Shown here in pieces: positions 12,723 to 23,866 of a DNA stretch of 64,000 nt. The translations under genes were made by a program, and so were the position numbers. This DNA is from Callaeas wilsoni (lineage: Eukaryota > Chordata > Aves > Passeriformes > Callaeidae). The stretch covers positions 1 through 64,000 of the forward strand of contig VWPU01002912.1 of assembly GCA_013398955.1 (NCBI GenBank), written 5' to 3'. The notes under the pieces were generated by a model. The model ran no database searches. It worked only from the letters and a program-made list of their open reading frames with translations, and was not told where the DNA came from. Every line of letters starts with the position of its first letter. Position 1 is the first letter of the stretch.

Positions 12723-15700
12723 TGCAGTGCTTAAGCAAAGTCTCAGGCACTCATTTGAAAAGAACTGCTTTAAATGGGGGATCACTGTGCCCTGGAGGCT
12801 TTGTGAAATAAATTTCTGTTGTACAGCACAGTAAAACAAGAAGCTCTGAAAGTATTTCTCCATTGATGCTACATCATATTGTCCTTCCCTTGATTTCCAT
12901 GTAGTCTCCTCTTTCCTACAAGCTTCAAATTAAGAAATTCTTTGTATCAAGAACATATAAGAAAGCTGCTGCTTGACTACAGCTCTTGAATTTAGAGATG
13001 TGTTGGTGTTCCTTTCCTGGAGCACTCCTTACTGTTAATAGAGCATTGTGTGTCACTCAGTGCCTGACCCCAAGACTGGCCCTGTGCAAATAATCAAAAC
13101 TTTCCATAGAATAAAGTTCTGCTCATTCTGAGTGAAAAAGCAGGTCCTTCATTAACTTTACTGCTTTTTGCTCATGCTATTCTTATGAGAGTAGCCCCAG
13201 ATGGCACTGTTTGGCCATTTAATGTGATTTTTTTCTTGTCTGCTTTTTTTTTTTTTTTTCAAGTTCATATGCAATGCAGTCTCTGAAGAACTGCTATAGA
13301 TTTCCTCCATACAGAAGGAAGGGATTGCTTCCTAGGAGCCATGGCTTGATGATGGGATTATTTATTTCTTCTTCTTTTTAGAGTCTCCCCCACAGTAATG
13401 GCTTCATCCTTTTTGAATGTCAGTGTTCCACAGTCCTCTGCTCTCTGGGAGCCTTTTCTTCCTGTGATAGATCTCCTCTCTCACTTTAGAATGTTCTTCA
13501 AGAATTGCAGGCAGCAAGAAGCTGACAGCAAGGCCCTGCTCTACTTGGCTAGGTGGTATATCCTGAAGCATCATACTCACAACCTGCCATCCTTCTTTGC
13601 AGCTCCAGATTCCCATACTTACACTGTTAAGGGTGTTTATGTTTCTTTCCTTTTTTAAAAGTCTTTTTTTATGATTGATTCCATTGTTAAGTCACACTTC
13701 AACTACTTAAAAGAAAACCAAGGTGACTTTGATACATTTTTCTCCAGAGTTTCAAGCTAATAAGAGACTTCTAAACTATTAATAACTACTAAGATATGGT
13801 TTGAGAGAAAGCCAAAGAATATTTTTTCTTGTTGCATTCAGTAGTCAGGAAGGGGACCCAGAACCAGATAAAAACAGGGTAACACAACGGACAGAAATAC
13901 TCAGGAAAGGAGGCATAGTGGCAGTGAAACCTGTTCTTGAGTGGAAACAATTAAATTCCTTATCTAGTCAGGGAAATGATGAGCTTCAGAAGGAAAGAAT
14001 GTGTCTATTCAGTAAAGTCATGTCAATACAACAAAATGAGGGTGACAGATTTATAGGTACTCAGCTTGGGATTCTGAGGAATAGCTGACTAAGAGAAGTG
14101 AAAGGTGGTAGGTACTGACTGCAACAGCCCATTCAGAGACAGGACTGATCTGTGCTGTCCTGTGGATGATACCTTGTTTCCATTTTTACTAGTGATTTTT
14201 GGCACAAGAATTAGAACGGGATTATTTAAGGAGATGAGAGCAGTGCTACAACATGAGTTTCAGTAACCCAAAGCGATAAGATTATGGTCTCGAGAACCAG
14301 CACCTGGAATCTTTGTGATCACCTGGAAATACATCAGAGGTCATGTAGGAGAAACAAAATACATGACAGCATGCCAGATACAAAATGGTCAGCGAACTGG
14401 TGGGGCACAGCTGGGAGAAGCTCTTCAGATATATCATGGGCATTGCCAGCAGGGAGGAAAGAGACTCTCAGGGTCGCTTGGGACCTGCTGAGGCCTTCCT
14501 CAAACACTGTGGGAAGCGCTGGACACTTGCAATAGTGAAATGAGGCCCAGTGTGACAAACTATAATCTCAGTGGGTGCAGCACAGCCAAAAGGGGCTGAA
14601 GTGCAGTGCCAGCGTTCTCTACAAAGTTACCAGTGCAGGGGGATGACAAACCCGCTAGGAGTGAGAGGAGCTAAGCTGGATGACTTGACGTTCTGGCATG
14701 TGAGCAAGGGATCACGATCACCAACGTGCTGAGGGTGGAAATTCACAGCTTCCTAGCAATTGCAATTCATCTTCTTGGAACAGCCTAGGAAGCCTAAATA
14801 ACTACAAGATGGAGTGTGACAGGTTTTAAGGAAGCCAGCATGTAAGATGATAGGAAAATGATGGTTTCAGTGTCTGAGGTGTGGCCTCTTAATCTATTTC
14901 CCTGTGCCATTTTGCTTGAAAAAAAGAGACATGTCTTTTCATAGTTCATTCTTCCTTGCAGAGTATTTGGGACTGAGCTTAATCACTGCTAGAAGTAAAA
15001 TAATAATAATAAAAAATCCCTCCAAAAACAAACCAGAGGGGAAAAAACAAAAACAAAAACCAAAAGAGAATTTTGACCCGCTGTTGTACCTATTACATGG
15101 TGTGGTTTTGGTGTTCTGCCTATGTTGATAATTAAACTCACAGTAGAATCTGCTGCAGTTTAAAATGGAGTGGGTAAGGAAGACTCCTACTTCAATAAAA
15201 GAGGATACTTAGATACCTGTCCTAATAATAAAGGAAAACCTTTCTTACTAAGGGCTATATAGAAATATCATCTTCTTGAGCATTTTCGATTCTTGGTTAT
15301 AGGAATTCTTGTTCTTATTGAAAGCTTTCAAAATTCATTAAAATTGACACAAAACAGTACTATTTTTTTTCCTACTGCCAGGAACACTGATGATCTTTGA
15401 ACATCTTCCAAAACCTCAGCCAATTCCAGTGCTGCTGAGACCCAAAGTCTCATTGTCCATCTACATTTAGAGAACACAGGCAATGAGTACAGCCTAAGTA
15501 AGGGAGAAATCCTGCTTAAGCTTTGTTTCATTTGATGGATATGCCAGAAGCTGTTTTGGAAATGAAAAAAAAAACCAACACAGACAAGGAAACTTTTTCA
15601 GTTTACTAGTGCAGATAAGGTTAACAGCCTGCAATCAGATGTAAGGAGTTCTTGACTGATTTCCTCTAGAAATAGGATTTACAGGCTTATAATGTCTCTA

Positions 15701-16069
15701 TATGCAATTGTCAGTCCACCTTAACATTTTATTCCCCTTACCAAGGACAAAGAAACATGCAGAGAGGCAGCAATGTTGCTGACTTGAAGAGACGGGTGGT
15801 TGAGTAAGGTATAGAGAGGACGTATGAAAGGCTGGAAGTGATACTGAGCCCCTCAAGATTTGAGCCTCTCAAGATCTGAATCAAACTTCACAATTTTTTT
15901 GTTGTTGCCCATCAGTAGATGCAGCTAGACAGTTACGATTAAGCAATTGCATTGCGAACATTATATGCTTGGCTAATGTTTGTTTTAAGGAAAAGGGAAG
16001 ACAATCCCAAGATGAATGGGCTGTCTGGATGAGGGCCACCAGGAGTAAGGTCAGGACTGAGCAATAACT
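12723..16069. other. Flank without recognisable genes, with low-complexity runs
   Basis: No gene is recognised. A poly-T run lies at about 13244-13259 and an A-rich AAAAC/AAT low-complexity stretch at about 15000-15063. A 16-base imperfect tandem duplication sits at 15846-15877 (two copies differing at two positions). Confidence 0.5.
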
Positions 16070-16444
16070 GGGGGAGAGGTAATTCCAGCAGTGGGAGATC
16101 TCGACCACCAACTCAGTGACCACCTACTCCAAAGAGACCCCAGAGTCAGAAGGAAGAACTGTGCCTGCAGGCTAATTAACATGAGAAGTGAGAGAAATAA
16201 CGAGCAAATAGGGGGTGGAGTACTAATTAATGAAAAAGTCATGTAATCTGTAAGCAGTGAATGCTGATGCCTTTGTTTGTTAAAATGTACAAATGGTGTG
16301 GAGTTTTGATGACTGGGGAGCCAGCCTTTTGTGGGCTACCACCCTGCTCCTTCCTTTGCACAAACCAGAATAAAAGGTAGAAATACCTCGCCTGGGTGTG
16401 TAAGTTGGTGCTGCGCACTGGGGAAGGAGCCCACAGTAGGGACA
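16070..16444 (+). mobile_element. Probable solo LTR of an endogenous retrovirus
   Basis: The layout resembles a retroviral LTR in plus orientation: an upstream U3-like segment, a TATA-like AT-rich site near 16283-16290, a polyadenylation signal AATAAA at 16369-16374, and a U5-like segment ending in ACA at about 16444. The downstream half resembles avian ERVK-type LTRs as I remember them. No gag, pol or env frame is seen on either side, so it would be a solo LTR left by recombination. The left edge is a guess and no target-site duplication was established. Confidence 0.45.
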
Positions 16445-19400
16445 AGAGAAGCACTAAAGCTAACTTCTGTCTTATGAGACCTTAGGAATCCACGAGACAT
16501 TATAATTGGCTCAATTACGAGGCGGGGGAAGCAAGAGGTCCAGCCATATAAAGCAATGAAACTCTAGAAAAGCTAGATGGTTTAGTTTTTCTGCCTGGCT
16601 CTGTTTTCTTGGCCTGGCTGCAGTGGTCAGGTGTGAACACAGGGACAGGTACCTGAAATGTGGTAATGCAGATAGTCTGTCTCGGGATCCTACTTCCATT
16701 GGGTGACACTGCAGCAGGCTTGGCCGCCTGTGATCATTCCGGCAGTTTAAGTCCTCTCTGATCCCCTGTGCTCCTTCACATGGCAGGCAACAACTGACAA
16801 CTTCCCGCCACAGCTGGGAAAACCCCAAAATCGATGGTCTTGGAGAGCTAGTTGAGTCAGGGCGTGGAGGAGAGAGGGCCCAGGTGTGATGACTCTGGCC
16901 CATGAAGGAGCAGCTAGACTTTTCCCACAGGGGAGGAAATGGGTACATCTGCATGGCAGGCTGTTTGTCACTCTGTAACAAAGCTATCAGAGCAAGAAAT
17001 TCTAGGTACACAGCACTGGAAGAAATTTATCCTGAAACTATAAACACTTGAAAACCTTTTTCAAAATTTACTGATGGCAGGGCTTGATGATGCTGATTAA
17101 TTACCCTAGGTGAATAAAGACAGCTAAGTTGCTGTTTCTTCCCCCCTCACAAACAGTTTTTCTTTGGATAATTTACCAGCTGACAGATTCTTGTTTTCCT
17201 GACCTCCCTGCAGCCCCTAACACATCTTATTAAGGCCCCTTGCACAGTTTCAGCTTCTCCCTTGGCGATGACTTGGCTGTTCAGCGTGAAATTTGACAAA
17301 GTGCACACTTGAGTTAGCAAGCACACCAGCATCCTGCACTCTCAACGCCTGCCAGCCTTCCTCACTCTCTACTTTCTTAGCTCAGACAGCTGAAGAGCAT
17401 CTGAGCATTAAGATGAGCAGGCTTATGATGCTGGCTTGGTACAGCATGGCAATTCCCCGCAGTGAAAAGCAACACATAAAGACCTCTCTCCTGGAAACAA
17501 GTGCAGTTGGAATTGTCAGAGAAGAAGCTGGTTTCTGAAACAAGAAGTGCTTACATTACGCATTGGTATTTTTTAACACAATGTAGTGTTCAGCTAGTAA
17601 AAAATACCTAGGCCTAAAGTAAATAAAGGCAGTGTTACTGAACATCTGGCACCTGCAGGTGAATCACTTTAAAAAGAAGGCTTGGGTTTAGAGAAGGGAA
17701 AGATGTGAGGCAAGAAGTCTATGAAGATAAAAAAAAAGCTTTACTAGGATGTGGGCTTCCAAGCAGGGGTTCAGAGATGCAGCGAGGCAGGAGCCAGTGC
17801 GAGGAATGAATTATTTATTAAATTTACAATACCATTTATATATTCTAGTTCTATGAAGCAATTGAACAGTGCTTACACTTCTCCTGGGGTGATTGGTCAA
17901 AATCTCAGACACCCACTTAGAAATGTTTTTTCCTAATATCATGTACACAAGGTCAGAAGATACCAGATATGAATGCTATTTACAAAACCCCTATCTATTG
18001 TTTACATAGCTTACACAGCAAAGGAAAAGTTCTCACAGAATGAGTGCAAGAAGAGAAAATTTCCCTGCTAACAGCATTTCAGCATCCACACTAGGATATT
18101 TTAGGAAGGTTATTTTAGTAAAGTCATATGCCATTGAAGAATGTAACTACTTTTCCTACTTCATTGTTGTTTATCACCATTGGTCATAGGAATGCAGGAA
18201 AAGAGGATTTCTGCACCATGAGAAATTCTCAGTAGGACAAACACCATGTGACTAATGAAAGCTCTATAGCACTAAGATCAGACAAGCAAGGAGGACTGGA
18301 GGGAGTTGAAGTCATCACCTGCATGCTGAATATAATGTACTAATTGTCATGGAGAAGCAGCAGCTAAGCAGGAAAAGGGACAGTCCTTTTTCTTGCAGTT
18401 GCAGGGAGGAGTTGCTGGATTCCCTGGTAACCACGATGCAAACATCTGGTTTTTGCACGTTTCTAGATGGGATGCTTTGGCACCTGATAAGGAGTCAGCT
18501 TACACAACAGGCAGTTTCCGTGGTAGAGGCACTGAGAAAGTTTGTTTGCTGTTTACAGTCCTCATTAAACCTGGAAAAACCTAGTATCACTGGGTTCCCT
18601 GTTCATTACCTCTAAAAAATAGCTAAGGCTGTCAGGAAGAGCAGGAGAGAGACTGTCAAGTATAAAGCATGACTGCAAAAGCTTTTACTTTAGGAAGAAG
18701 AAGCAAAGTAGGAAAGAAAATGGGATTAAAGGAGGGGACAGCAAGCTAAGCGGGTAAAATTGTAGAGAGGAGAGATTAGGGTTAGTTTTCATGTGTCATG
18801 AAAAGATGTTGCCTCATCTGAGGCCTGATTTGGCTCCTTCTCTCAGTGCCTGCTCTGAAGGCTAGATGACTGGCATTCCTCTAACTTGTGGAGTCTGCTG
18901 ACACTTGCGGGAAAGTTTCTTAAACTTATACTACCACAATCAGTCCATCTGCTTAAGTGGTTTTGAAAGCTTTCCTTGAGGTTTTACTCTTTTTCATTCA
19001 TGTTTTAACCAGTTCATTTAGACTGAGCGAAAAACTTACGTTGGGTCAGCATTCCATGATCTGGTCTAATCAGCAGCACATATGGGGTTCATACTCAGTG
19101 ATCCCAGTTTATGGCTGCAGCTGTTAGAGAACCCGCCTAGGCAAGTGCACAAATGCAGCTCTAAAGCCAGGGCTTTCTTAAGCAGGAATGCCTGTTTACA
19201 TCTCTGTACAACCCTGTGCAGAGGGATGCAGAGATCTCTACTAAATTGTGTAAGCTTTGAGTGCAAGGCTCTGGGGGAAACTAACGAGCAGCTTCTTTCT
19301 CCAATTCGTTCTTGCTCTGCAGCTTTGCTTCCCCTTCAAAAGCAAGTAATCTCATACTGCGGCAAGTAACAAGTGTGCAGTCTACAGAAACAAACCAGGC

Positions 19401-22400
19401 TTTGGCTCCCTACAGCTCACCAGCTCAGAGGTTATCAGGGGTTATCTTCTTCAGTGATCCCTGGTTGCCTCAATCTCAAATCCCATAAGCTCTGCAAGCA
19501 GTGTTTCCAAAATAGCTAAATCTGAAGATAGAATTCTGTGCATGTGTGCACATGTGCGTGTGTGCACGAAGACAGATAATTATTAGATGTGAATAAAGCT
19601 ATTGAATTCTTTCTTGACATGCTTCTTTTTCTATGTGAAGAAATTCCTGTTCAGTCTCAGATTTCAGAAGCTGGGTTTACAATGCAGTGCTTCTGCTTTG
19701 TCTTTTGCCTCAGCAACTACAAATCTCTGGAGGCTTTGCAGTGCACCAGAATGGAGGACGGAGAGTCACACTTCAGCAGACAATCTTTTATAACCTTTTC
19801 TGATGTCTTACAGTGGCTTAAATACAGCAGAGACCTGACATACATTCAAATTGCCATGTACTGAAGAATGGAGAAATGATAGGAGAGAAAAAATTACTAT
19901 GTGTCCTTTGGAATTTCTAACTACATCACAGTGCTTTCAGAGTGTCGAATCACCTTGGGAAGTCTCGTTTTTTATTACACTGTCACTTAATTTTGAATTG
20001 ATTCTGCTTCACACCCCTTGTATGTAAAAATGATTGCTTTTACTTACACATGTCAATTTTGCCACTGTTCATATTCCTGCTCCACTTGTGTGTTCCCCAA
20101 TATAATATTAAATGTACTAGGGACAAGTTTAAGAGGTATCACTGATTACAGAAAAGAGGTGCTTATTTAAACCATTGGCATGAGATGTTCACATATCTGA
20201 CATCGTCAGTGTCAGAAAAAATGTGCAGGTTTCACATAAACACACATATTCAGATGTGAAATCCTGTTAAATTAGGCCCAAAGAGGGAAAATAACTGAGG
20301 CAGTTCAAAAAGCAAGGTGGTGAGCTGCAGATACCCAGAACTTATTAACAGCAGGTAAACAGGCCTGAGAGCATAACTACAAGGCAATTAGTCAAAATAA
20401 AGCTAAGTAGGAGAATGGAAAAGTCGAAAAAAACACTCTGAGAAAACCAACTGCATATTGTCTGTGCTTGAAACTAGAGAAGAAGGGAAGATAGGGCCTG
20501 TTTTTCTAGTCAAATTGTGAAACATAAGAAGTGAAAGAATTAGGAGAAAAGGAGCTGAGGAAGCAGACATGCTGAGTGCTGACTAATGGGCAGTGTTTCA
20601 TTAAGTGCTGGCAGAGGACACAGAGACTGTTGGAGTGTGCTCCTCCCTCTTAGGACACACCAAATTTTTGTCTTACCTGCTTTTTACTAGTTGCCTCAGT
20701 AAAAAAAAAGCCCGAGGGATGCCAGAGTGACTAACAATATCACGTGGCTGCTTTAAATGTTGGTTGCAAAGACTCACCAAAGTGTGCTCCTACTGATTTA
20801 GTGGAACCAGTGGTACATCCGCCTGTTGAAGAAAAGGCTTGGTTGGCTTTTGGTCTGCTGATTTCTCAGCAGATTTGGGAAAATGCCTCTAGAGAGGGCT
20901 TTGCACAGAGCGCTAAATTCCTTCTTCTTCCTCAACACACAGAGATGTAAGTTTGCTTGAGTGGCTCTTCACAACAGCAGCAGTAGCAACGTGCTCGCCT
21001 GTAGGGAAGATGCAAATTCATCTCCCACAGGGATGGGTTGTACTGAGCTCTAAAATGCTTGCTGGCTCTCATGAAACAAAAGCCTTCTGAATCACATGAA
21101 CTGCACTATATTGGACCTTTCCTGACACTCTGACATGAATCTTTAACCTTTCAAAGGCTATTTAAGTCAGTCAGTGCCCCTTGACATAAACTGATGCATG
21201 CAACACCGACTGTGTGCTTACAAAACGGGAAGCACACAGACATTTCCTCAGAATGCTCATGAAATCTCTCAGGGCATAAATGTGTTATGCACAACAGAGG
21301 AGGTTATACCCAAGAGCTTGTAAAGCAGCCACAGCAGTGCACAGCAGTGATTGTCAATATATTATGTTGTAACATGCTTGTAGGCTCACAGACAGTCAGA
21401 TTTAAACTCTTGTACAACACTCAGGATTCTTCCTGTATTTGACCCCTGCAGTTAAGTGCTACAGTACTGGACCTGGAAGCATGTTGCTGCAAGAACTTGC
21501 CAAATGGTGATGGTACTCAATAAATAGCCAGTGATAGGTCCCAGGGAGTGAGAATCACATGCCAGATAGTGTTTTTATGTCTGTGGAGAAATCCTTTTGC
21601 CTGAACACAGAAATTCTGATCTTATGTGGGAATTTGAAAGTTTGAATGATGGGAGAAAGATGCAGTTTGGGGAATTTTCACTTACTGAAAGTAAAATTTA
21701 CGCATGAACTAAAAAGAAGACAGACATTTCTTAGATGCTGTTTTGTGATATCTAAAGCCATTTTAAAGTTTGAATACAATGGCCCAGAGTTTCTTTTTGC
21801 CATTTCCTACTGATTCAAGCTATATTCCTTGCATGTTTTTTTCTGAATTTCATTGCACTGCTCATAGTCAGGTGAAGTTAATTACTGAATACTGACTTTC
21901 ATGGGCCTTGACAGTCATGCTTGTGCAAAGAAACAAGTGAATAGTATCTGCAAAAATGCAATTTCTTTTTAACATAATGAGTTTGGATCATCTTAAGAAA
22001 TGAAAATGTTAGCAGCATTTTGAGTAGAAGCATAAAGTGGTAAAAGTGGCCAGAAAAAGCACTTTGGTAGCCTAAAGGTAGCACAGTGCTCAGGGATGCT
22101 CAAATGTAAACAGCATGAATCCAGAGGACCCAGGCTCCTTGATTTTTTTCTCTGTATTTGGAGACTCTAGGAAAGGCCAAATATGAAGCTTTTATCCCGA
22201 ACCCACTCACGTATGCTTCTCATATCACGGCAACTTTGCCTTGTGGCAGGTGTCACAAGGCCCAGAATCAACAGCTGGCCAGTGAAACTGGCAGTAGAAC
22301 CACAAACTGACCAACTGCAGCAGGAAAACATTTTTAGAAGCACGATACAATGCATTTGGCCTATGTTTACACCAAACAGATCATGCTTTGTGCTGAGGGA

Positions 22401-22950
22401 AAAGGCCCAGGAGGAAAACTGCCCTGGAGTCTGCTTATATGGTTCCTGGGGGGTCACACACGAGCACACGCACTCAGCTGTGGGTGGTGGCTGCAAACAG
22501 GTGCCATGCCAGCAGCAAACTGTGGCAGTGCAGCTTTGTCCTGAAGGACCACAACGAGACATGCCCGGGTGTAAGTGCAGCTGGCAGGGGGCCGTGCTTG
22601 TGGGGTCAGGGAAGATGTGCCACTCACAGGTAAAGCCAAGGACTCATGTTTGCTGCAGAAACATATGCCACATCTTTCCAGCACAGTGGTGGGCCGTACA
22701 AAAACTGCCTGGGAAGAAATGAGGAGAGTTTTCTTTGGGAGAATGAAATTTTGAAGCTATCTTCCTATTTCAGTGAGCATAGCAAGACCGGTATAAACTC
22801 TGCTCCACTTTGCAGAGTGTCTTTGGTTTTCTTTTTCAGAAAATTCAGGTTTTAAAACTTATTTCTCTGCATTCCTCTGCCATGACCTGCCTGCCACAGT
22901 CCATTTCCATTCCAATGGAAAGACTAAAAGATATCACTATTCGCTTTTAT
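16445..22950. other. Flank upstream of PIGG, no recognisable genes
   Basis: No conserved coding exon is recognised on either strand. The longer open frames (16511-17011 minus, 166 codons; 22183-22722 plus, 179 codons) overlap opposite-strand frames and carry no family motif. The sequence is moderately AT-rich and largely unique to the eye. It may contain regulatory DNA for PIGG or part of an unseen upstream transcript. Confidence 0.5.
19537..19568. repeat. Alternating purine-pyrimidine tract (Z-DNA prone)
   Basis: Thirty-two consecutive bases alternate pyrimidine and purine without interruption, mostly TG and CA steps with two CG steps. Such tracts are the classical sequence context for left-handed Z-DNA. 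It also behaves as a short imperfect TG microsatellite. No gene is adjacent. Confidence 0.8.
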
Positions 22951-23089
22951 TAAGAAGTGTGTGTTTGTGTGGGGGAAGATTCTGCTTGCCAAACACGTGC
23001 AACAGCCACTGTCCAGGACTCCTTCCTCACCCGTCAAACACTCTTTGCTGAAACAATGCATCAAGCCTCCTGTGCCCTCCTGTCGGGAA

Positions 23090-23460
23090 CGCCGGGTGGG
23101 ATGTGGGGTTGGAACGCGGGGTTGGGGCTACGATGCGCGGTTGGGTCGCAGGTGTGGTACGCGGGACTGGGATGCGGGAGTGGCAAGCGGGAGCCGGGAT
23201 GCAGAGATGGGATGCGCAAGGGGACGCGGGCCCCGGGGGCGGGATACAGAAGTAGGACGCGGGGCTGGGGGGTGGGTCCAGGAGGTGGGACGCGAGTCCG
23301 GGAGGCGGGCCCGGAGGCGGGATGTGGCGTAGGGAGGCGGGGGCTGGAGGCGGGCCCAGAGGAGGGATGTGGAGGCGGGCCCGGAGGAGGGATGTGGAGG
23401 CGGGCTCGGAGGAGGGATGCTGAAGCGGGAGGCGGGGGCGGGACGCGGCGCCGGAGGGGG
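23090..23460 (+). repeat. G-rich minisatellite-like region upstream of PIGG
   Basis: The plus strand is strongly G-rich and C-poor, with many GGG and GGGG runs separated by short spacers, so it is prone to form G-quadruplexes. Within it three near-identical 25-base units lie head to tail at 23349-23373, 23374-23398 and 23399-23423. Their shared core is GGCGGGC...GGAGGAGGGATG. More degenerate GGGATG/GGACGC-type units extend to the left. It forms the upstream part of the PIGG CpG island. Long plus-strand open frames across it (for example 22957-23700) are explained by this composition. Confidence 0.8.
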
Positions 23461-23706
23461 ATCCGAGAGGCGGACGCGGGGCTGTACTTCCGGTTCGGCG
23501 TTGCCGTCCCGCGCCCGCGGAGCGGCTGCCTGGCCGCTGGCCAATGGCGAGGCTCGGCGGAAGGGCGCGACGGCCGCTGGTTGGCGGGCGGCGGGCCGGA
23601 GGCGGGGCGAGGCGGGAGGGGTGGGGCGCCGCAGGTGCCGCCCCTCAGAGCCGGCGCAGCGCCGGCCGGGCCGGGTGGGTGCTGTCGCCGCTGGTGTTGA
23701 GGCAGG
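23461..23706 (+). promoter_or_regulatory. PIGG CpG-island promoter and 5' UTR
   Basis: This CpG-dense DNA sits directly before the PIGG start codon. It has no TATA box but carries an ETS-like site (ACTTCCGG, 23486-23493), a CCAAT box (23541-23545), a second ETS-like CGGAAG (23558-23563) and GC-box-like GGGGCG motifs around 23600. This is the usual make-up of a housekeeping promoter, which fits a GPI-anchor biosynthesis gene. The transcription start cannot be fixed; it most likely lies between about 23490 and 23690. Confidence 0.7.
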
Positions 23707-23866
23707 ATGCGGCTGCGCTCGGGAGTGTTCGCCTCCTCCTGCCTCCTCGTGCAGGCCTTGGGCGTCGCGCTGTTCCTCCGCGGCTTCTTCCCGGTGCCCG
23801 TCAGGTCCGTGCCCCGCAGAGAGGCCCGCGCGGACCCTCCCGCCGAGCCGGCTCCGCCCGGCCCAG
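23707..23866 (+). CDS. PIGG: PIGG exon 1 (start codon, signal anchor)
   Basis: Encodes residues 1-53 and the first base of codon 54. The ATG has A at -3, a favourable context, and is the first in-frame ATG giving a hydrophobic leader: residues 7-28 contain [19 protein letters not shown], the N-terminal signal anchor that places the catalytic domain in the ER lumen. The FLRGFFP segment is typical of PIGG. After it comes a Pro/Ala/Arg-rich linker of low conservation. The donor is CAG|GTAACG, phase 1. The exon lies inside the CpG island. Confidence 0.93.

Noticed and set aside
16511..17011. 166-codon minus-strand open frame
   Set aside because: No recognisable motif, and other minus-strand phases are open over the same bases.
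22183..22722. 179-codon plus-strand open frame, Cys-rich
   Set aside because: The Cys and Gln residues show no spacing of a known domain, and opposite-strand frames of 131 and 76 codons overlap it. Treated as chance.
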